Part shown: one piece after another, positions 1 through 7,122 of the stretch
How the letters are laid out: every line of letters starts with the position of its first letter
How positions within the stretch are numbered: position 1 is the first letter of the stretch
NCBI GenBank assembly: GCA_023415145.1
Contig: JAEZLW010000188.1
Location: forward strand, 1-24,466
DNA: 24,466 bases
Reading direction: 5' to 3'
From: Bacillota bacterium
GTDB lineage: Bacteria > Bacillota > Clostridia > Christensenellales > Aristaeellaceae
Position numbers and translations under genes: made by a program
Notes under the pieces: generated by a model
The model's input: the letters and a program-made list of their open reading frames with translations, nothing else
What the model was told of the DNA's origin: nothing
Databases searched by the model: none

Positions 1-867
1 CATTTGCCCCACGGCAGCCCTGTGAACATGAGCGGCAAGTATTTTAAGTTCGTGCGTTACGGTGTGGAACCGGACAGCGAGCGCATTGATTATGACCATG
101 TGATGGATATCGCCAAGGAAGCAAAGCCTAAAATGATTGTGGCCGGCGCATCCGCTTATCCCCGGATTATTGAATTTGACAAGCTGCGTCAAATCGCTGA
201 CGCTGTAGGCGCGCTTTTGATGGTGGACATGGCCCACATCGCCGGGTTGATTGCCGCCGGGGAGCATCCAAATCCGGTACCCTTCGCTGATTTTGTTACC
301 TCCACCACCCACAAGACTTTGCGTGGGCCTCGCGGCGGCATGATTCTGTGCCGTGAACAGTATGCCAAGGAGATAGACAAGGCCATTTTCCCCGGTACCC
401 AGGGCGGACCGCTGATGCACATTATCGCCGCCAAGGCCGTGTGTTTTAAAGAAGCCATGGAGCCTTCATTCAAGGCTTACCAGCATCAAATTGTCCTCAA
501 CGCCAAGGCCATGGAGGAGGCTTTCCGTCAGGAGGGCATCCGCATGGTATCCGGCGGTACCGACAACCATTTAATGCTGCTGGATTTTACCGGCACGGAT
601 ATGACCGGCAAGGAGATGGAACGGCTTTTGGGCCTGGCCAATATCACCGTGAACAAGAACACCGTACCCAACGAGCAGCGCAGCCCCTTTGTCACAAGCG
701 GCATCCGCGTAGGCACCCCGGCGGTTACCACCAGAGGCCTTAAGGAACCGGAGATGAAGCAGGTGGTATCCTTCATCGCCCGTATCATCAGAGAGGGCGA
801 AAGCGCCTGCCCCGCTGTGAAAAACGAAGTCGTAGCGCCGATGAAGAACTACCCGCTATATGAATAA
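1..867 (+). CDS. glyA: Serine hydroxymethyltransferase, 3' part (5' end outside window)
   Basis: Cytoplasmic PLP enzyme that interconverts serine plus tetrahydrofolate and glycine plus 5,10-methylene-THF, the main entry of one-carbon units. The frame is open from base 1: the first codons read HLPHGSPVN, matching the conserved HLTHGSPVN segment of the family, so roughly the N-terminal third is missing. The PLP-binding lysine lies in the signature TTHKTLRGPRGG, with the Lys codon at 313-315. The C-terminal domain with TSGIRVGTPA (about 690-720) is present and the protein ends in YPLYE at a TAA. A methionine codon in frame at 28 is internal, not the start. The gene converges on yhbY, and a GC hairpin follows at 883-905. 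The family call is certain from these motifs; only the N-terminus is unknown. Confidence 0.97.
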   Translation, partial: HLPHGSPVNMSGKYFKFVRYGVEPDSERIDYDHVMDIAKEAKPKMIVAGASAYPRIIEFDKLRQIADAVGALLMVDMAHIAGLIAAGEHPNPVPFADFVTSTTHKTLRGPRGGMILCREQYAKEIDKAIFPGTQGGPLMHIIAAKAVCFKEAMEPSFKAYQHQIVLNAKAMEEAFRQEGIRMVSGGTDNHLMLLDFTGTDMTGKEMERLLGLANITVNKNTVPNEQRSPFVTSGIRVGTPAVTTRGLKEPEMKQVVSFIARIIREGESACPAVKNEVVAPMKNYPLYE

Positions 868-882
868 ATGATGACATAAGGG

Positions 883-905
883 TGCCCCCGGCTTGGCCGG
901 GGGCA
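883..905. terminator. GC-rich hairpin, copy 1, between convergent glyA and yhbY
   Basis: Perfect 10-bp stem (TGCCCCCGGC at 883-892, GCCGGGGGCA at 896-905) with a TTG loop, 15 bases after the glyA stop. No strong T-tract follows on the plus strand (TTGAACTATC); on the minus strand a run of T also comes only after about ten bases. It probably ends glyA transcription, possibly in both directions, but it is not a textbook intrinsic terminator. A second copy lies 62 bp downstream. Confidence 0.6.
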
Positions 906-943
906 TTGAACTATCAAAAAACCTCTGGGAATACGACATACAG

Positions 944-968
944 ATGCCCCTGGTCTGGCCGGGGGCAT
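944..968. terminator. GC-rich hairpin, copy 2, just past the yhbY stop
   Basis: Ten-bp stem (944-953 with 959-968, one T-G wobble) with a 5-nt loop. It repeats copy 1 almost exactly in the same orientation, including an AT-rich tail ending in TCAAAA. It lies 4 bases beyond the yhbY stop codon and is positioned to end the leftward obg-yhbY transcript. Function is inferred from position and stem strength. Confidence 0.55.
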
Positions 969-972
969 TTGA

Positions 973-1266
973 TTATTCAAAAGTGATTTTTTGTTTGTCG
1001 CGGCTCTGCCGGTAAATGACGAACCGGCTGCCAATGCACTGCACTGGTTCGGCCCCCGTCTGCTCGCACAAGGCCTGGCAGGCCTCCCTTGCATCCATGG
1101 GCGCGCCTTTTTGTACGCAGCACTTGATCAATTCCCTTGCTTCCAATGCGTCGTAGGCTTGCTTGATGGTGTTGGGAATGACACCCTCCTTGCCGATGTA
1201 CAATATGGTGTCCATGGTGTTGGCCAGGCTGCGCAGATAGGCCCGCTGCTTGCTTGTAAGGCTCAT
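973..1266 (-). CDS. yhbY: YhbY family (CRM domain) RNA-binding protein
   Basis: Small 97-residue protein of the CRS1-YhbY (CRM) family, which in bacteria associates with pre-50S ribosomal subunits. The sequence starts MSLTSKQRAYLRSLAN and carries the conserved GKEG loop (residues 25-28) of the GxxG RNA-binding motif, followed by the expected I-P/ALEARELIK segment. The length equals that of a stand-alone bacterial YhbY. The start ATG (1264-1266) has an AAGGAG site about 11 bases upstream and lies 18 bases after the obg stop, so the two genes are very probably one transcript; obg-yhbY adjacency is common in Bacillota and fits a shared ribosome-assembly role. Confidence 0.94.
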   Translation of the reverse strand: MSLTSKQRAYLRSLANTMDTILYIGKEGVIPNTIKQAYDALEARELIKCCVQKGAPMDAREACQALCEQTGAEPVQCIGSRFVIYRQSRDKQKITFE

Positions 1267-1284
1267 TTTTTCTTTAGCTCCTTC

Positions 1285-2553
1285 TTATTCCACAAAGTCA
1301 AATTCCATATCTTCGATGCGGACGGTGTCGCCTTCCTTGGCTCCTTGTTCCCTCAGCGCGTCGATCACACCCATACGCCTCAGTGTGCGGTGGAACCAGT
1401 TCATGCTTTCTTCCTCGCTGAAGTTGACGCTGTCCAGGAGCCGTACCATGGCCGGACCGGTAACGTCATACACTCCGCCCTCTTTGGATACGGTGAAGCC
1501 GCCTTTTTCCTCGATTTCAAGAGGTGCTTCCTCCACTTCAAAGGGAGTGGGGGGCGGCAGGGTGCCAAGCAACCGGCTGGTTTCACCCATCAATTCGTCA
1601 AAGCCCTGTCGGGTGGCGGCACTGACGGCAAAAATGGGAATGTTCTGCCCGGCCACATGAGCCCGCATGCGCTTTACGTTTTCCGCGGCCTCCGGCAGAT
1701 CGCACTTGTTGCACACCACAATTTGAGGACGCACAGACAAATCACCGTACTGGGCCAGTTCCCTGTTGATCTGCTCATAATCATCGATGGGGTCCCGGCC
1801 TTCGCTGCCGGCGATATCCACCACGTGTAAAAGTAGCCTTGTGCGCTCCACATGGCGCAAAAAGTCAAGCCCCAGCCCTACACCTTCGCTGGCACCTTCC
1901 ACCAGGCCTGGAATATCGGCCATCACAAAATCGTTGCCATGGTGGCGGACGATGCCAAGGTTGGGCGTGAGCGTGGTGAAGTGATAATTGGCAATCTTGG
2001 GCCGGGCGGCTGTGACCACCGACAGAATGGTGCTTTTACCCACGTTGGGATAGCCGACAAGCCCCACATCGGCAATGGTTTTCAGCTCCAGCAAAAAGGA
2101 GCGGACTTCCGTTTTCACGCCAGGCTTGGCAAAATTGGGTGCCTGGCGGGTGGGCGTGGCAAAATGGCTGTTACCCCAACCACCCCTACCGCCCTTCAGC
2201 AGCACCTTTTCCTGGCCGGCGGAGAACATATCCGCTACCACGGTGCCGTTTTGCGCATTTTTGACAACGGTTCCTACCGGCACCTTAATGATCAGGTTTT
2301 CGCCCTTTTTACCTGTGCAGCGGCCTGCCGCGCCATCGGTGCCGTTTTCGGCGGTATACTTTGTTTTGTAGCGGAAATCCAAAAGGGTGTGCATGTTGCC
2401 GTCGGCTAGCAGCACGACGTCGCCGCCAACACCACCGTCACCCCCGTCCGGACCACCGTTTAGCACAAACTTCTCCCGGTGAAAGGAAACACAGCCGTTG
2501 CCGCCGTTGCCGGCCTTGGCTGTGATGGTCACATGATCAACAAAAAGGGACAC
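1285..2553 (-). CDS. obg: GTPase Obg/CgtA, 50S assembly and stress GTPase
   Basis: Essential ribosome-associated GTPase. Three domains are visible: the glycine-rich Obg fold (residues 1-157, with GNGGNGCVSF and GGPDGGDGG), the G domain, and a C-terminal OCT domain (about 340-422). G motifs: G1 GYPNVGKST at 167-175, G3 DIPGLVEGA, G4 NKCD, G5 SAA. I choose the GTG at 2551-2553 as start, not an upstream in-frame ATG at 2589: an AGGAGG site (2560-2565) sits 6 bases before the GTG, and the resulting N-terminus (M)SLFVDHVTI matches the family's usual MFVDEVKI-type start. This gives 422 residues, a normal length. A TATAAT box lies at 2604-2609 on this strand. The gene is followed after 18 bases by yhbY. 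Confidence 0.97.
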   Translation of the reverse strand: MSLFVDHVTITAKAGNGGNGCVSFHREKFVLNGGPDGGDGGVGGDVVLLADGNMHTLLDFRYKTKYTAENGTDGAAGRCTGKKGENLIIKVPVGTVVKNAQNGTVVADMFSAGQEKVLLKGGRGGWGNSHFATPTRQAPNFAKPGVKTEVRSFLLELKTIADVGLVGYPNVGKSTILSVVTAARPKIANYHFTTLTPNLGIVRHHGNDFVMADIPGLVEGASEGVGLGLDFLRHVERTRLLLHVVDIAGSEGRDPIDDYEQINRELAQYGDLSVRPQIVVCNKCDLPEAAENVKRMRAHVAGQNIPIFAVSAATRQGFDELMGETSRLLGTLPPPTPFEVEEAPLEIEEKGGFTVSKEGGVYDVTGPAMVRLLDSVNFSEEESMNWFHRTLRRMGVIDALREQGAKEGDTVRIEDMEFDFVE

Positions 2554-2603
2554 AGTGTTCCTCCTATTCAATACAGCCAGCATTTTCATGCCATAGCTTT
2601 TCC

Positions 2604-2609
2604 ATTATA
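2604..2609 (-). promoter_or_regulatory. Probable -10 box of the obg-yhbY promoter
   Basis: Perfect TATAAT on the minus strand, about 50 bases before the obg GTG start. The hexamer 17 bases upstream (TTTCAC) is a poor -35, so only the -10 is called. The preceding terminator-like hairpin at 2653-2691 supports an independent obg transcript. Confidence 0.5.
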
Positions 2610-2652
2610 TCATGAAAAGAAACGGCGTGAAAGGGACGGAGCAGAAAAATTG

Positions 2653-2691
2653 GCGGGGAAACCAACATTTTTAAAAAGGAGTTTTCCCCGC
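2653..2691 (-). terminator. Terminator-like hairpin after nth
   Basis: Nine-bp perfect inverted repeat (GCGGGGAAA at 2653-2661 and TTTCCCCGC at 2683-2691) with a 21-nt loop. Read leftward from nth it is followed by CAATTTTT, an imperfect U-rich tail. It lies 36 bases beyond the nth stop and upstream of the obg -10 box. The long loop makes this a moderate call. Confidence 0.45.
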
Positions 2692-2727
2692 ACCCCATCC
2701 AGGAAAACTTTTATACTGGGATATGAA

Positions 2728-3393
2728 TTATGCTTCCTTTGTGGCAGCATCCGCTTTTACAGCATCTTTTTTCAAGGTCTTGTAATAGCGGCACATACTA
2801 TTTAGCGTACAGCTTTCGCAATCAGGCCGTTGGGCATGGCATACCCTGCGGCCGTGAAAGATGAGCCAGTGGTGCGCATCCCGCCAGTCACGTTCGGGAA
2901 TGGCCTTTTGAAGCTGCATTTCCGTTTCCTCAACCGTTTTGGCGTAAGCCAGCCCCAAGCGGTTGCTGACACGGAACACATGGGTGTCCACTGCGATAGC
3001 GGGAATGCAAAATGCATTGGCCAGCACCACGTTGGCTGTTTTACGGCCTACCCCAGGCAGCTTTGTCAGTTCCTCCATGGTCTTTGGCACCTGGCCGCCG
3101 TGACGGGCTACCAGTTCCCGACAGGCCATGACAATGTTGGTGGCTTTGCTCTTGAATCCGCAGCTTTTCACCAGTGGGTACAACTCTTCCGGCGTGGCGG
3201 CGGCCATTTTCACTGCGTCAGGATAAGCGGCGAACACGGTGGGAGTAACCTTGTTCACCTGCTTGTCGGTGCATTGAGCAGAAAGGATGGTGGCAACCAG
3301 CGTCTCATACGGGTTGGTGAAATGCAGCTCTGGTTTGGGGCTTGGGTACAAACGGCCAAGCTCTGCCAAAATAGCTTTCTTGGAAACGGGCAT
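2728..3393 (-). CDS. nth: Endonuclease III (base-excision DNA glycosylase/AP lyase)
   Basis: Removes oxidised pyrimidines from DNA and cleaves the resulting abasic site. The 221-residue protein has the helix-hairpin-helix LPGVGRKTANVVL with catalytic Lys118, catalytic Asp136 in VDTHVFRVSNRLGL, and the four [4Fe-4S] cysteines C185, C192, C195 and C201 in the expected C-X6-C-X2-C-X5-C spacing. All key residues are intact. ATG 3391-3393 follows AGGAGG by 8 bases. It starts 29 bases after the folT stop with no terminator between them, so it probably shares the riboswitch-controlled folT transcript as well as any promoter of its own. The 20-residue Lys/Ala-rich tail is longer than in E. coli Nth. 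Confidence 0.97.
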   Translation of the reverse strand: MPVSKKAILAELGRLYPSPKPELHFTNPYETLVATILSAQCTDKQVNKVTPTVFAAYPDAVKMAAATPEELYPLVKSCGFKSKATNIVMACRELVARHGGQVPKTMEELTKLPGVGRKTANVVLANAFCIPAIAVDTHVFRVSNRLGLAYAKTVEETEMQLQKAIPERDWRDAHHWLIFHGRRVCHAQRPDCESCTLNSMCRYYKTLKKDAVKADAATKEA

Positions 3394-3422
3394 GGGGGAG
3401 ACCTCCTATGTGAAATGCACAA

Positions 3423-3983
3423 TCAGGCTTCAAACCCGCGCAGCGACGCGGGCAGACGCTTGAACAGCAAGCCTGTTTCCATCAACAGCAGTGCGTTAAT
3501 GGGGAACTGGGCAATATTTTTGATCAGGCGTGCCGGGAAGATGGCAATGAATGCCTTGCCCTGCAGTATGGTAAGCCAAAGGGTGTTGAGCAGAAGATAA
3601 CACACGATGGTAACGGTTAACTCGCAAAGCAGCAGTTTGAACCAGACGGTTTTTGAGGAAAAGGTAAAATCCTTGTACGCTTTATGAAGGAAAAGGCCGT
3701 AGATCAGGCCAATGACTACATTGGTAATGGTGAAACCGGGGAAATAGGAACCTCCTGTGGGAAAAGCAAAAAAGCCCACCACATCCCCCAGACCGCCGAC
3801 CAGTGCGCCGTGTACAGGGCCCAACAGCATGGAAGCGGCGGCGATGGGCAGGAAGGTGAAGCTGATGCGCAGCCAGGGAGCAACAGAAATGGTCAGGAAA
3901 CGTGTCACAACCTGAAGAGCGACTAAAATAGCCATCAGTGTCAGAACTTGAGGCTTGGCAAAGGTACGGAAAGATTTTTGCAT
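3423..3983 (-). CDS. folT: ECF transporter S component, folate-specific (FolT)
   Basis: Small integral membrane protein that binds folate and works with a shared energy-coupling module (EcfT plus two ATPases), which is not encoded here. From the ATG at 3981-3983 it has 186 residues and about six hydrophobic segments; RISFTFLPIAAASMLLGP followed by G-G-GD-GFF is typical of folate-family S components. An upstream in-frame start would add 30 polar residues running back toward the riboswitch; the ATG at 3983 is preferred because AAAGGAGG lies just upstream. Substrate assignment rests largely on the THF riboswitch in the leader (4049-4176), which classically controls folT in Clostridia. nth follows after 29 bases. 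Confidence 0.88.
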   Translation of the reverse strand: MQKSFRTFAKPQVLTLMAILVALQVVTRFLTISVAPWLRISFTFLPIAAASMLLGPVHGALVGGLGDVVGFFAFPTGGSYFPGFTITNVVIGLIYGLFLHKAYKDFTFSSKTVWFKLLLCELTVTIVCYLLLNTLWLTILQGKAFIAIFPARLIKNIAQFPINALLLMETGLLFKRLPASLRGFEA

Positions 3984-3997
3984 GGTACTCCTCCTTT

Positions 3998-4026
3998 CGA
4001 ATCTTGGGCAAACCAAAAAAGATTCG
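3998..4026 (-). promoter_or_regulatory. Hairpin next to the folT ribosome binding site (possible expression platform)
   Basis: Perfect 8-bp stem (CGAATCTT at 4019-4026 with AAGATTCG at 3998-4005, read on the minus strand) and a 13-nt loop, ending immediately before AAAGGAGG. It lies between the aptamer and the folT start, where a riboswitch expression platform belongs. Whether it exposes or hides the SD site cannot be decided by eye. Confidence 0.5.
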
Positions 4027-4048
4027 CTAGGGGCGCCCATGGCATGAA

Positions 4049-4176
4049 GCAGTGGGATGCGGCTAAGGAACACTTAAAATATTCCCTTGGGCACCGCACA
4101 GAGGGGAAACCCCTCTGTTTCGTTTCATGACAACTCCCCGTTCATGAACACTTGACGCGCCCAAGCCTACTCTGCC
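4049..4176 (-). ncRNA. THF riboswitch (tetrahydrofolate aptamer, RF01831-like) in the folT leader
   Basis: Read leftward from 4176 the RNA shows, in order, the landmarks of the class I THF aptamer: P1 strand GGCAG followed by AGTAG, P2 strand CTTGGGC, conserved GCGTCAAGTG (usual GCGUUAAGUG), P3 TTCATGA/TCATGAA closing a GGGGAGTTG loop (usual GGGAUGUCG-like), then ACGAAAC, a variable hairpin AGAGGGG-TTT-CCCCTCT, GCGGTG, P2' GCCCAAG, and GCATCC with P1' CTGC. All three helices pair. One oddity: 24 nt (4061-4084) are inserted between P2' and GCATCC. It sits directly upstream of folT, the usual regulated gene. Identified by motif comparison from memory, not by a covariance-model search. Confidence 0.88.
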
Positions 4177-4210
4177 TTACACGAATCACGCAGGGCTGCT
4201 GCGTGATGCC

Positions 4211-4239
4211 ATTGTACAGGATTTCGACAGCGTCCGCAA
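4211..4239 (-). promoter_or_regulatory. Promoter of the folT riboswitch transcript
   Basis: On the minus strand TTGCGG (4234-4239) and TACAAT (4211-4216) are separated by exactly 17 bases. The predicted RNA start near 4204 lies about 28 bases before the THF aptamer. A 9-bp dyad (4185-4207) overlaps the predicted start. Confidence 0.55.
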
Positions 4240-4348
4240 GACCGTTTTCAATGTTCTTTTGCTGTTCAGGCCCTTGCCCGCAAGGGGCAATGCAGGTTAG
4301 AATGAAGAAAAATCCCCCCCGTCTGTGCGGGAGAAGGATGGAGCATAC

Positions 4349-5542
4349 ATGTACAGGATACCCATGAAAACACCTCTTGTGGAGATGGACGGCGACGAGA
4401 TGACCCGCATCCTCTGGCAGCGGATCAAGGAGCTTTTGCTGCTTCCCTATATTGACTTGAAAACGGAGTATTACGACCTTGGGCTTACCATGCGTGACCA
4501 AACCGAGGATCAGGTGACGTACGACAGCGCCATGGCCGCGAAAAAATATGGCGTGGCTGTAAAGTGCGCCACCATCACACCCAATGCCCAGCGGGTGAAG
4601 GAGTATTCCCTGAAAAAAATGTGGAAAAGCCCCAACGCTACCATCCGCGCGCTGCTGGATGGCACAGTATTCCGCGCACCTGTGCTCGTAAAAGGGATCA
4701 CACCAACCGTGCGTACCTGGAAAGCGCCCATCACCATTGCCCGCCATGCCTATGGCGATATCTATAAAAATGTGGAGATGCAGGTTTCGGGACCCGGCAA
4801 GGCGGAGCTTGTGTTCACCGGAGCGGACGGCCATCAGATGCGGGCAGAGGTGTTTGATTTTGAAGGGCCGGGGATATTGCAGGCAGTGCACAATATCCAA
4901 GGATCCATCGAGGCTTTTGCCCATTCATGCTTTCAGTATGCTTTGTCCATCCGCCAGGATATTTGGTTTTCCACCAAGGATACGATTTCCAAAACGTATG
5001 ACCACAGGTTCAAGGACATCTTTCAGGAGATTTTCGATGCGGAATATAAAGATGCTTTCCAAAGGGCCGGCATCGAGTATTTCTATACCCTGATAGACGA
5101 CGCAGTAGCAAGGGTCATGCGCAGCCCCGGCGGTTTTATTTGGGCCTGCAAAAACTACGACGGCGACGTGATGAGCGACATGGTGGCCACGGCCTTTGGC
5201 TCCCTGGCCATGATGACAAGCGTCTTGGTTTCACCAGACGGAGTTTTTGAGTACGAGGCCGCCCATGGTACCGTGACGCGCCATTACTACAAGCATTTGA
5301 AGGGTGAGGAGACAAGCACCAATCCGGTGGCCACCATCTTTGCCTGGACGGGTGCTTTGCGTAAGCGTGGAGAATTGGACGGGCTTTCCGAATTGCAAGA
5401 CTTTGCCGACAAATTGGAAAAAGCCACCCTTCAAACCATTGAGGGCGGCGTGATGACAAAGGATCTGGCATCGTTGTTTGAGGGGGAAGCCATGGGCGTC
5501 AGCAGCGAAGCGTTTTTGCAGGCTATTGTGGCTAGACTGTAA
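4349..5542 (+). CDS. icd: NADP-type isocitrate dehydrogenase (homodimeric, eukaryote-like subfamily)
   Basis: Oxidative decarboxylation of isocitrate to 2-oxoglutarate in the cytoplasm. Family signatures in order: KTPLVEMDGDEMTR near the N-terminus, CATITPNAQRVKEYSLKKMWKSPNATIR (substrate-binding Ser/Asn region), NYDGDVMSDMVA (metal-binding aspartates) and EAAHGTVTRHY with GEETSTNP near the C-terminus. This pattern belongs to the subfamily shared with mitochondrial/cytosolic IDH rather than to E. coli Icd. I take ATG 4349, giving 397 residues: GGAG lies 5 bases upstream, while an in-frame GTG at 4325 lacks an SD. Weak promoter elements TTGCCC (4274-4279) and TAGAAT (4298-4303), spacer 18, lie upstream. 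Divergent from folT. Coenzyme choice is inferred from the subfamily. Confidence 0.96.
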   Translation: MYRIPMKTPLVEMDGDEMTRILWQRIKELLLLPYIDLKTEYYDLGLTMRDQTEDQVTYDSAMAAKKYGVAVKCATITPNAQRVKEYSLKKMWKSPNATIRALLDGTVFRAPVLVKGITPTVRTWKAPITIARHAYGDIYKNVEMQVSGPGKAELVFTGADGHQMRAEVFDFEGPGILQAVHNIQGSIEAFAHSCFQYALSIRQDIWFSTKDTISKTYDHRFKDIFQEIFDAEYKDAFQRAGIEYFYTLIDDAVARVMRSPGGFIWACKNYDGDVMSDMVATAFGSLAMMTSVLVSPDGVFEYEAAHGTVTRHYYKHLKGEETSTNPVATIFAWTGALRKRGELDGLSELQDFADKLEKATLQTIEGGVMTKDLASLFEGEAMGVSSEAFLQAIVARL

Positions 5543-5586
5543 TTGATGTTACATCCGTGCCTGTGCCGCACACGTATTACCGTAAA

Positions 5587-6156
5587 TCATGACAGCAGCG
5601 CAAAGTGTTCCGCTTCAAGCCCGGAGAGGAAAGCATCCATTTCCTCCAACCGGGCTTTTGCCATATCACGGGCGGCTTCCTCATGCAATATGCCGGGTAA
5701 TGATGCACGGTGCCTTAGGATGGCTTCCAGGGCTTTTTGAAAATCCTTCCCAAAGCGCATCAGGTTTCGGGCGATGCCAACAAAGCCTAGAAAATCCAAG
5801 GCATCCGCATCCCTGAACAAGATGGCCTCAAAGCTCTTAGGTGCTTCTTTGTTGTGATGGCAGGCCACCGTTTCGCGGATCATATCTTCTTCTTCGGGGG
5901 AAAAGGGATACAGCTTCATGAACTCCGGCAAGACCTCCATGGATCTTAGGGCATGGTCCTTTCCGGCCTCAAGAAATGCTGGGTATCCTCCAAAATCGTG
6001 AACATAAGCGCTGAAGGCAATGACATCCGCATTGTAGCTTCTGCCCTTGGCCAGATGTCTGACAAGCCCGATAAGGCGAAGGCTGTGCTCCAGACCATAA
6101 AGCCCGCCGTACTCCTGTGTTTTTTCCCGGATCAGGTCAAAATTCCTTTTCTCCAT
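5587..6156 (-). CDS. HD-domain metal-dependent phosphohydrolase
   Basis: A 189-residue HD-superfamily protein, probably soluble. Candidate metal ligands are H24 (GLEHS), the H53-D54 doublet (YVHDFGG), H68, H100/H101 (ACHHNKEA) and D116 (FRDADALDFLG), the usual H...HD...H...D order. The substrate is unknown; related stand-alone HD proteins act on nucleotides or other small phosphoesters, but nothing here decides. ATG 6156 is favoured over the ATG at 6165, because AAAGGA is 8 bases before the former and overlaps the latter. It lies 32 bases downstream of the TraX-like gene on the same strand, so co-transcription is likely. Converges on icd with a 44-base gap and no clear terminator. Confidence 0.88.
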   Translation of the reverse strand: MEKRNFDLIREKTQEYGGLYGLEHSLRLIGLVRHLAKGRSYNADVIAFSAYVHDFGGYPAFLEAGKDHALRSMEVLPEFMKLYPFSPEEEDMIRETVACHHNKEAPKSFEAILFRDADALDFLGFVGIARNLMRFGKDFQKALEAILRHRASLPGILHEEAARDMAKARLEEMDAFLSGLEAEHFALLS

Positions 6157-6188
6157 GAGACACATCCTTTCAAGAGACGCAAATGATT

Positions 6189-6971
6189 TTAGCCGAACAG
6201 GTTATCAAGCCAGGCAGCAATGGCCTCGTAATGCACGATGGCTGCCAAAATAGCCAAGTGCAGCGGATAAGCCGCGTATCCCAACCACTTGGGCAGCCTG
6301 AAATGGGTATTTGTGGAAAAGAGAATCAGCGGCAGCGCCATCCAGGCCAAGGCCTGAGTTCGGAAAAAAGGGATGGCGATATCGTTAACATAAGGGATAT
6401 CAAAGATGGGCAGCCGCCAGCCGAACACGCTTGTAACGGGACTTCCGCTGCCCCAGAAAAACGCGAAGGACAAAAAGGCCACAAACAAGCCGCTTTTGCT
6501 TTTGCGCGCCCCGTAAAGCATCAGTACGAAGAAAACGCCTTTCCAGCCGTAGTCCGGCCCCAAAACAGCCCCCAGGATCACTGCCAGTACCGGGCCCCAG
6601 ATGTGGCTCCAATACTTTTTCTCTTTGATGGCGATGATGCCCATCAATCCCAGCAGCAGCGTAAGGAAGATATTGGGCTCCACCCATCTATGATTGAGTC
6701 CCAGCATGTAAAACGGCTGAGCAACAAGGCCAACGACAGCGATGCGTATGGCATAGCGCCAGATATTTCTGGTGTGTTCCGACCCCACCACCAGGCACCA
6801 GCCATACAAAGGGAACGCAATGCGGCCTATGATACGCATTTCTGGTATATGGGGAAACAGCATCTTTCCTGCATGGTCGATGATCATGAAAACAAGCGCC
6901 AGAAGTTTTAACAGGCCTGTGTCCGTATTGCCTTGAATGATGGGTGAATGGCTCTCATGGTTGCGGCTCAT
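6189..6971 (-). CDS. TraX-family polytopic membrane protein
   Basis: A 260-residue protein with about eight hydrophobic helices. The N-terminal LLKLLALVFMIIDHAGKML with an IDH-x-G motif and later R-I-A-FPLYGW are hallmarks of the TraX family (PF05857). TraX acetylates F-pilin in E. coli; the many chromosomal Bacillota homologues are of unknown role and may be membrane acyltransferases. No conjugation gene lies nearby, so a pilin role is not implied. The start ATG at 6971 follows GGGAGG by 7 bases, and a good promoter lies at 6995-7023. The HD hydrolase follows in the same transcript. Confidence 0.88.
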   Translation of the reverse strand: MSRNHESHSPIIQGNTDTGLLKLLALVFMIIDHAGKMLFPHIPEMRIIGRIAFPLYGWCLVVGSEHTRNIWRYAIRIAVVGLVAQPFYMLGLNHRWVEPNIFLTLLLGLMGIIAIKEKKYWSHIWGPVLAVILGAVLGPDYGWKGVFFVLMLYGARKSKSGLFVAFLSFAFFWGSGSPVTSVFGWRLPIFDIPYVNDIAIPFFRTQALAWMALPLILFSTNTHFRLPKWLGYAAYPLHLAILAAIVHYEAIAAWLDNLFG

Positions 6972-6994
6972 TCCATCGCCTCCCGATGTTTTCC

Positions 6995-7023
6995 ATTATA
7001 GCATGGCAAAAGAATGGGAACAA
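6995..7023 (-). promoter_or_regulatory. Promoter of the TraX-HD operon
   Basis: On the minus strand TTGTTC (7018-7023) and a perfect TATAAT (6995-7000) with a 17-base spacer, about 24 bases before the ATG of the TraX-like gene. The -35 matches only in TTG; the -10 and spacing are strong. Confidence 0.6.
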
Positions 7024-7083
7024 GGAGACAAGTCTCCATTCAAGAATGTTTCATGGCATGTTCAGATACACTTCACTTTCATT

Positions 7084-7092
7084 TGTTACAAT
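7084..7092 (+). promoter_or_regulatory. Extended -10 promoter element for the PDZ gene
   Basis: TGTTACAAT at 7084-7092 matches an extended -10 (TG-n-TATAAT, five of six bases in the hexamer). No good -35 lies at the right distance. It is about 30 bases before the chosen ATG of the PDZ protein. Confidence 0.4.
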
Positions 7093-7122
7093 GTCGTTGT
7101 TTCAGGAAGTGGGGTGGCGTTC

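Noticed and set aside
2653..2691. Riboswitch in the obg leader
   Set aside because: Only one inverted repeat is present and it fits a terminator of nth better; no aptamer-like conserved sequence was found.
4142..4924. Long leftward open frame opposite icd and covering the folT promoter and riboswitch
   Set aside because: It is opposite conserved icd codons and runs through the riboswitch and promoter; the translation resembles no family.
6189..6971. Conjugative element, suggested by the TraX-like gene
   Set aside because: No relaxase, type IV secretion, integrase or attachment repeat is nearby; chromosomal TraX homologues are common in Clostridia.
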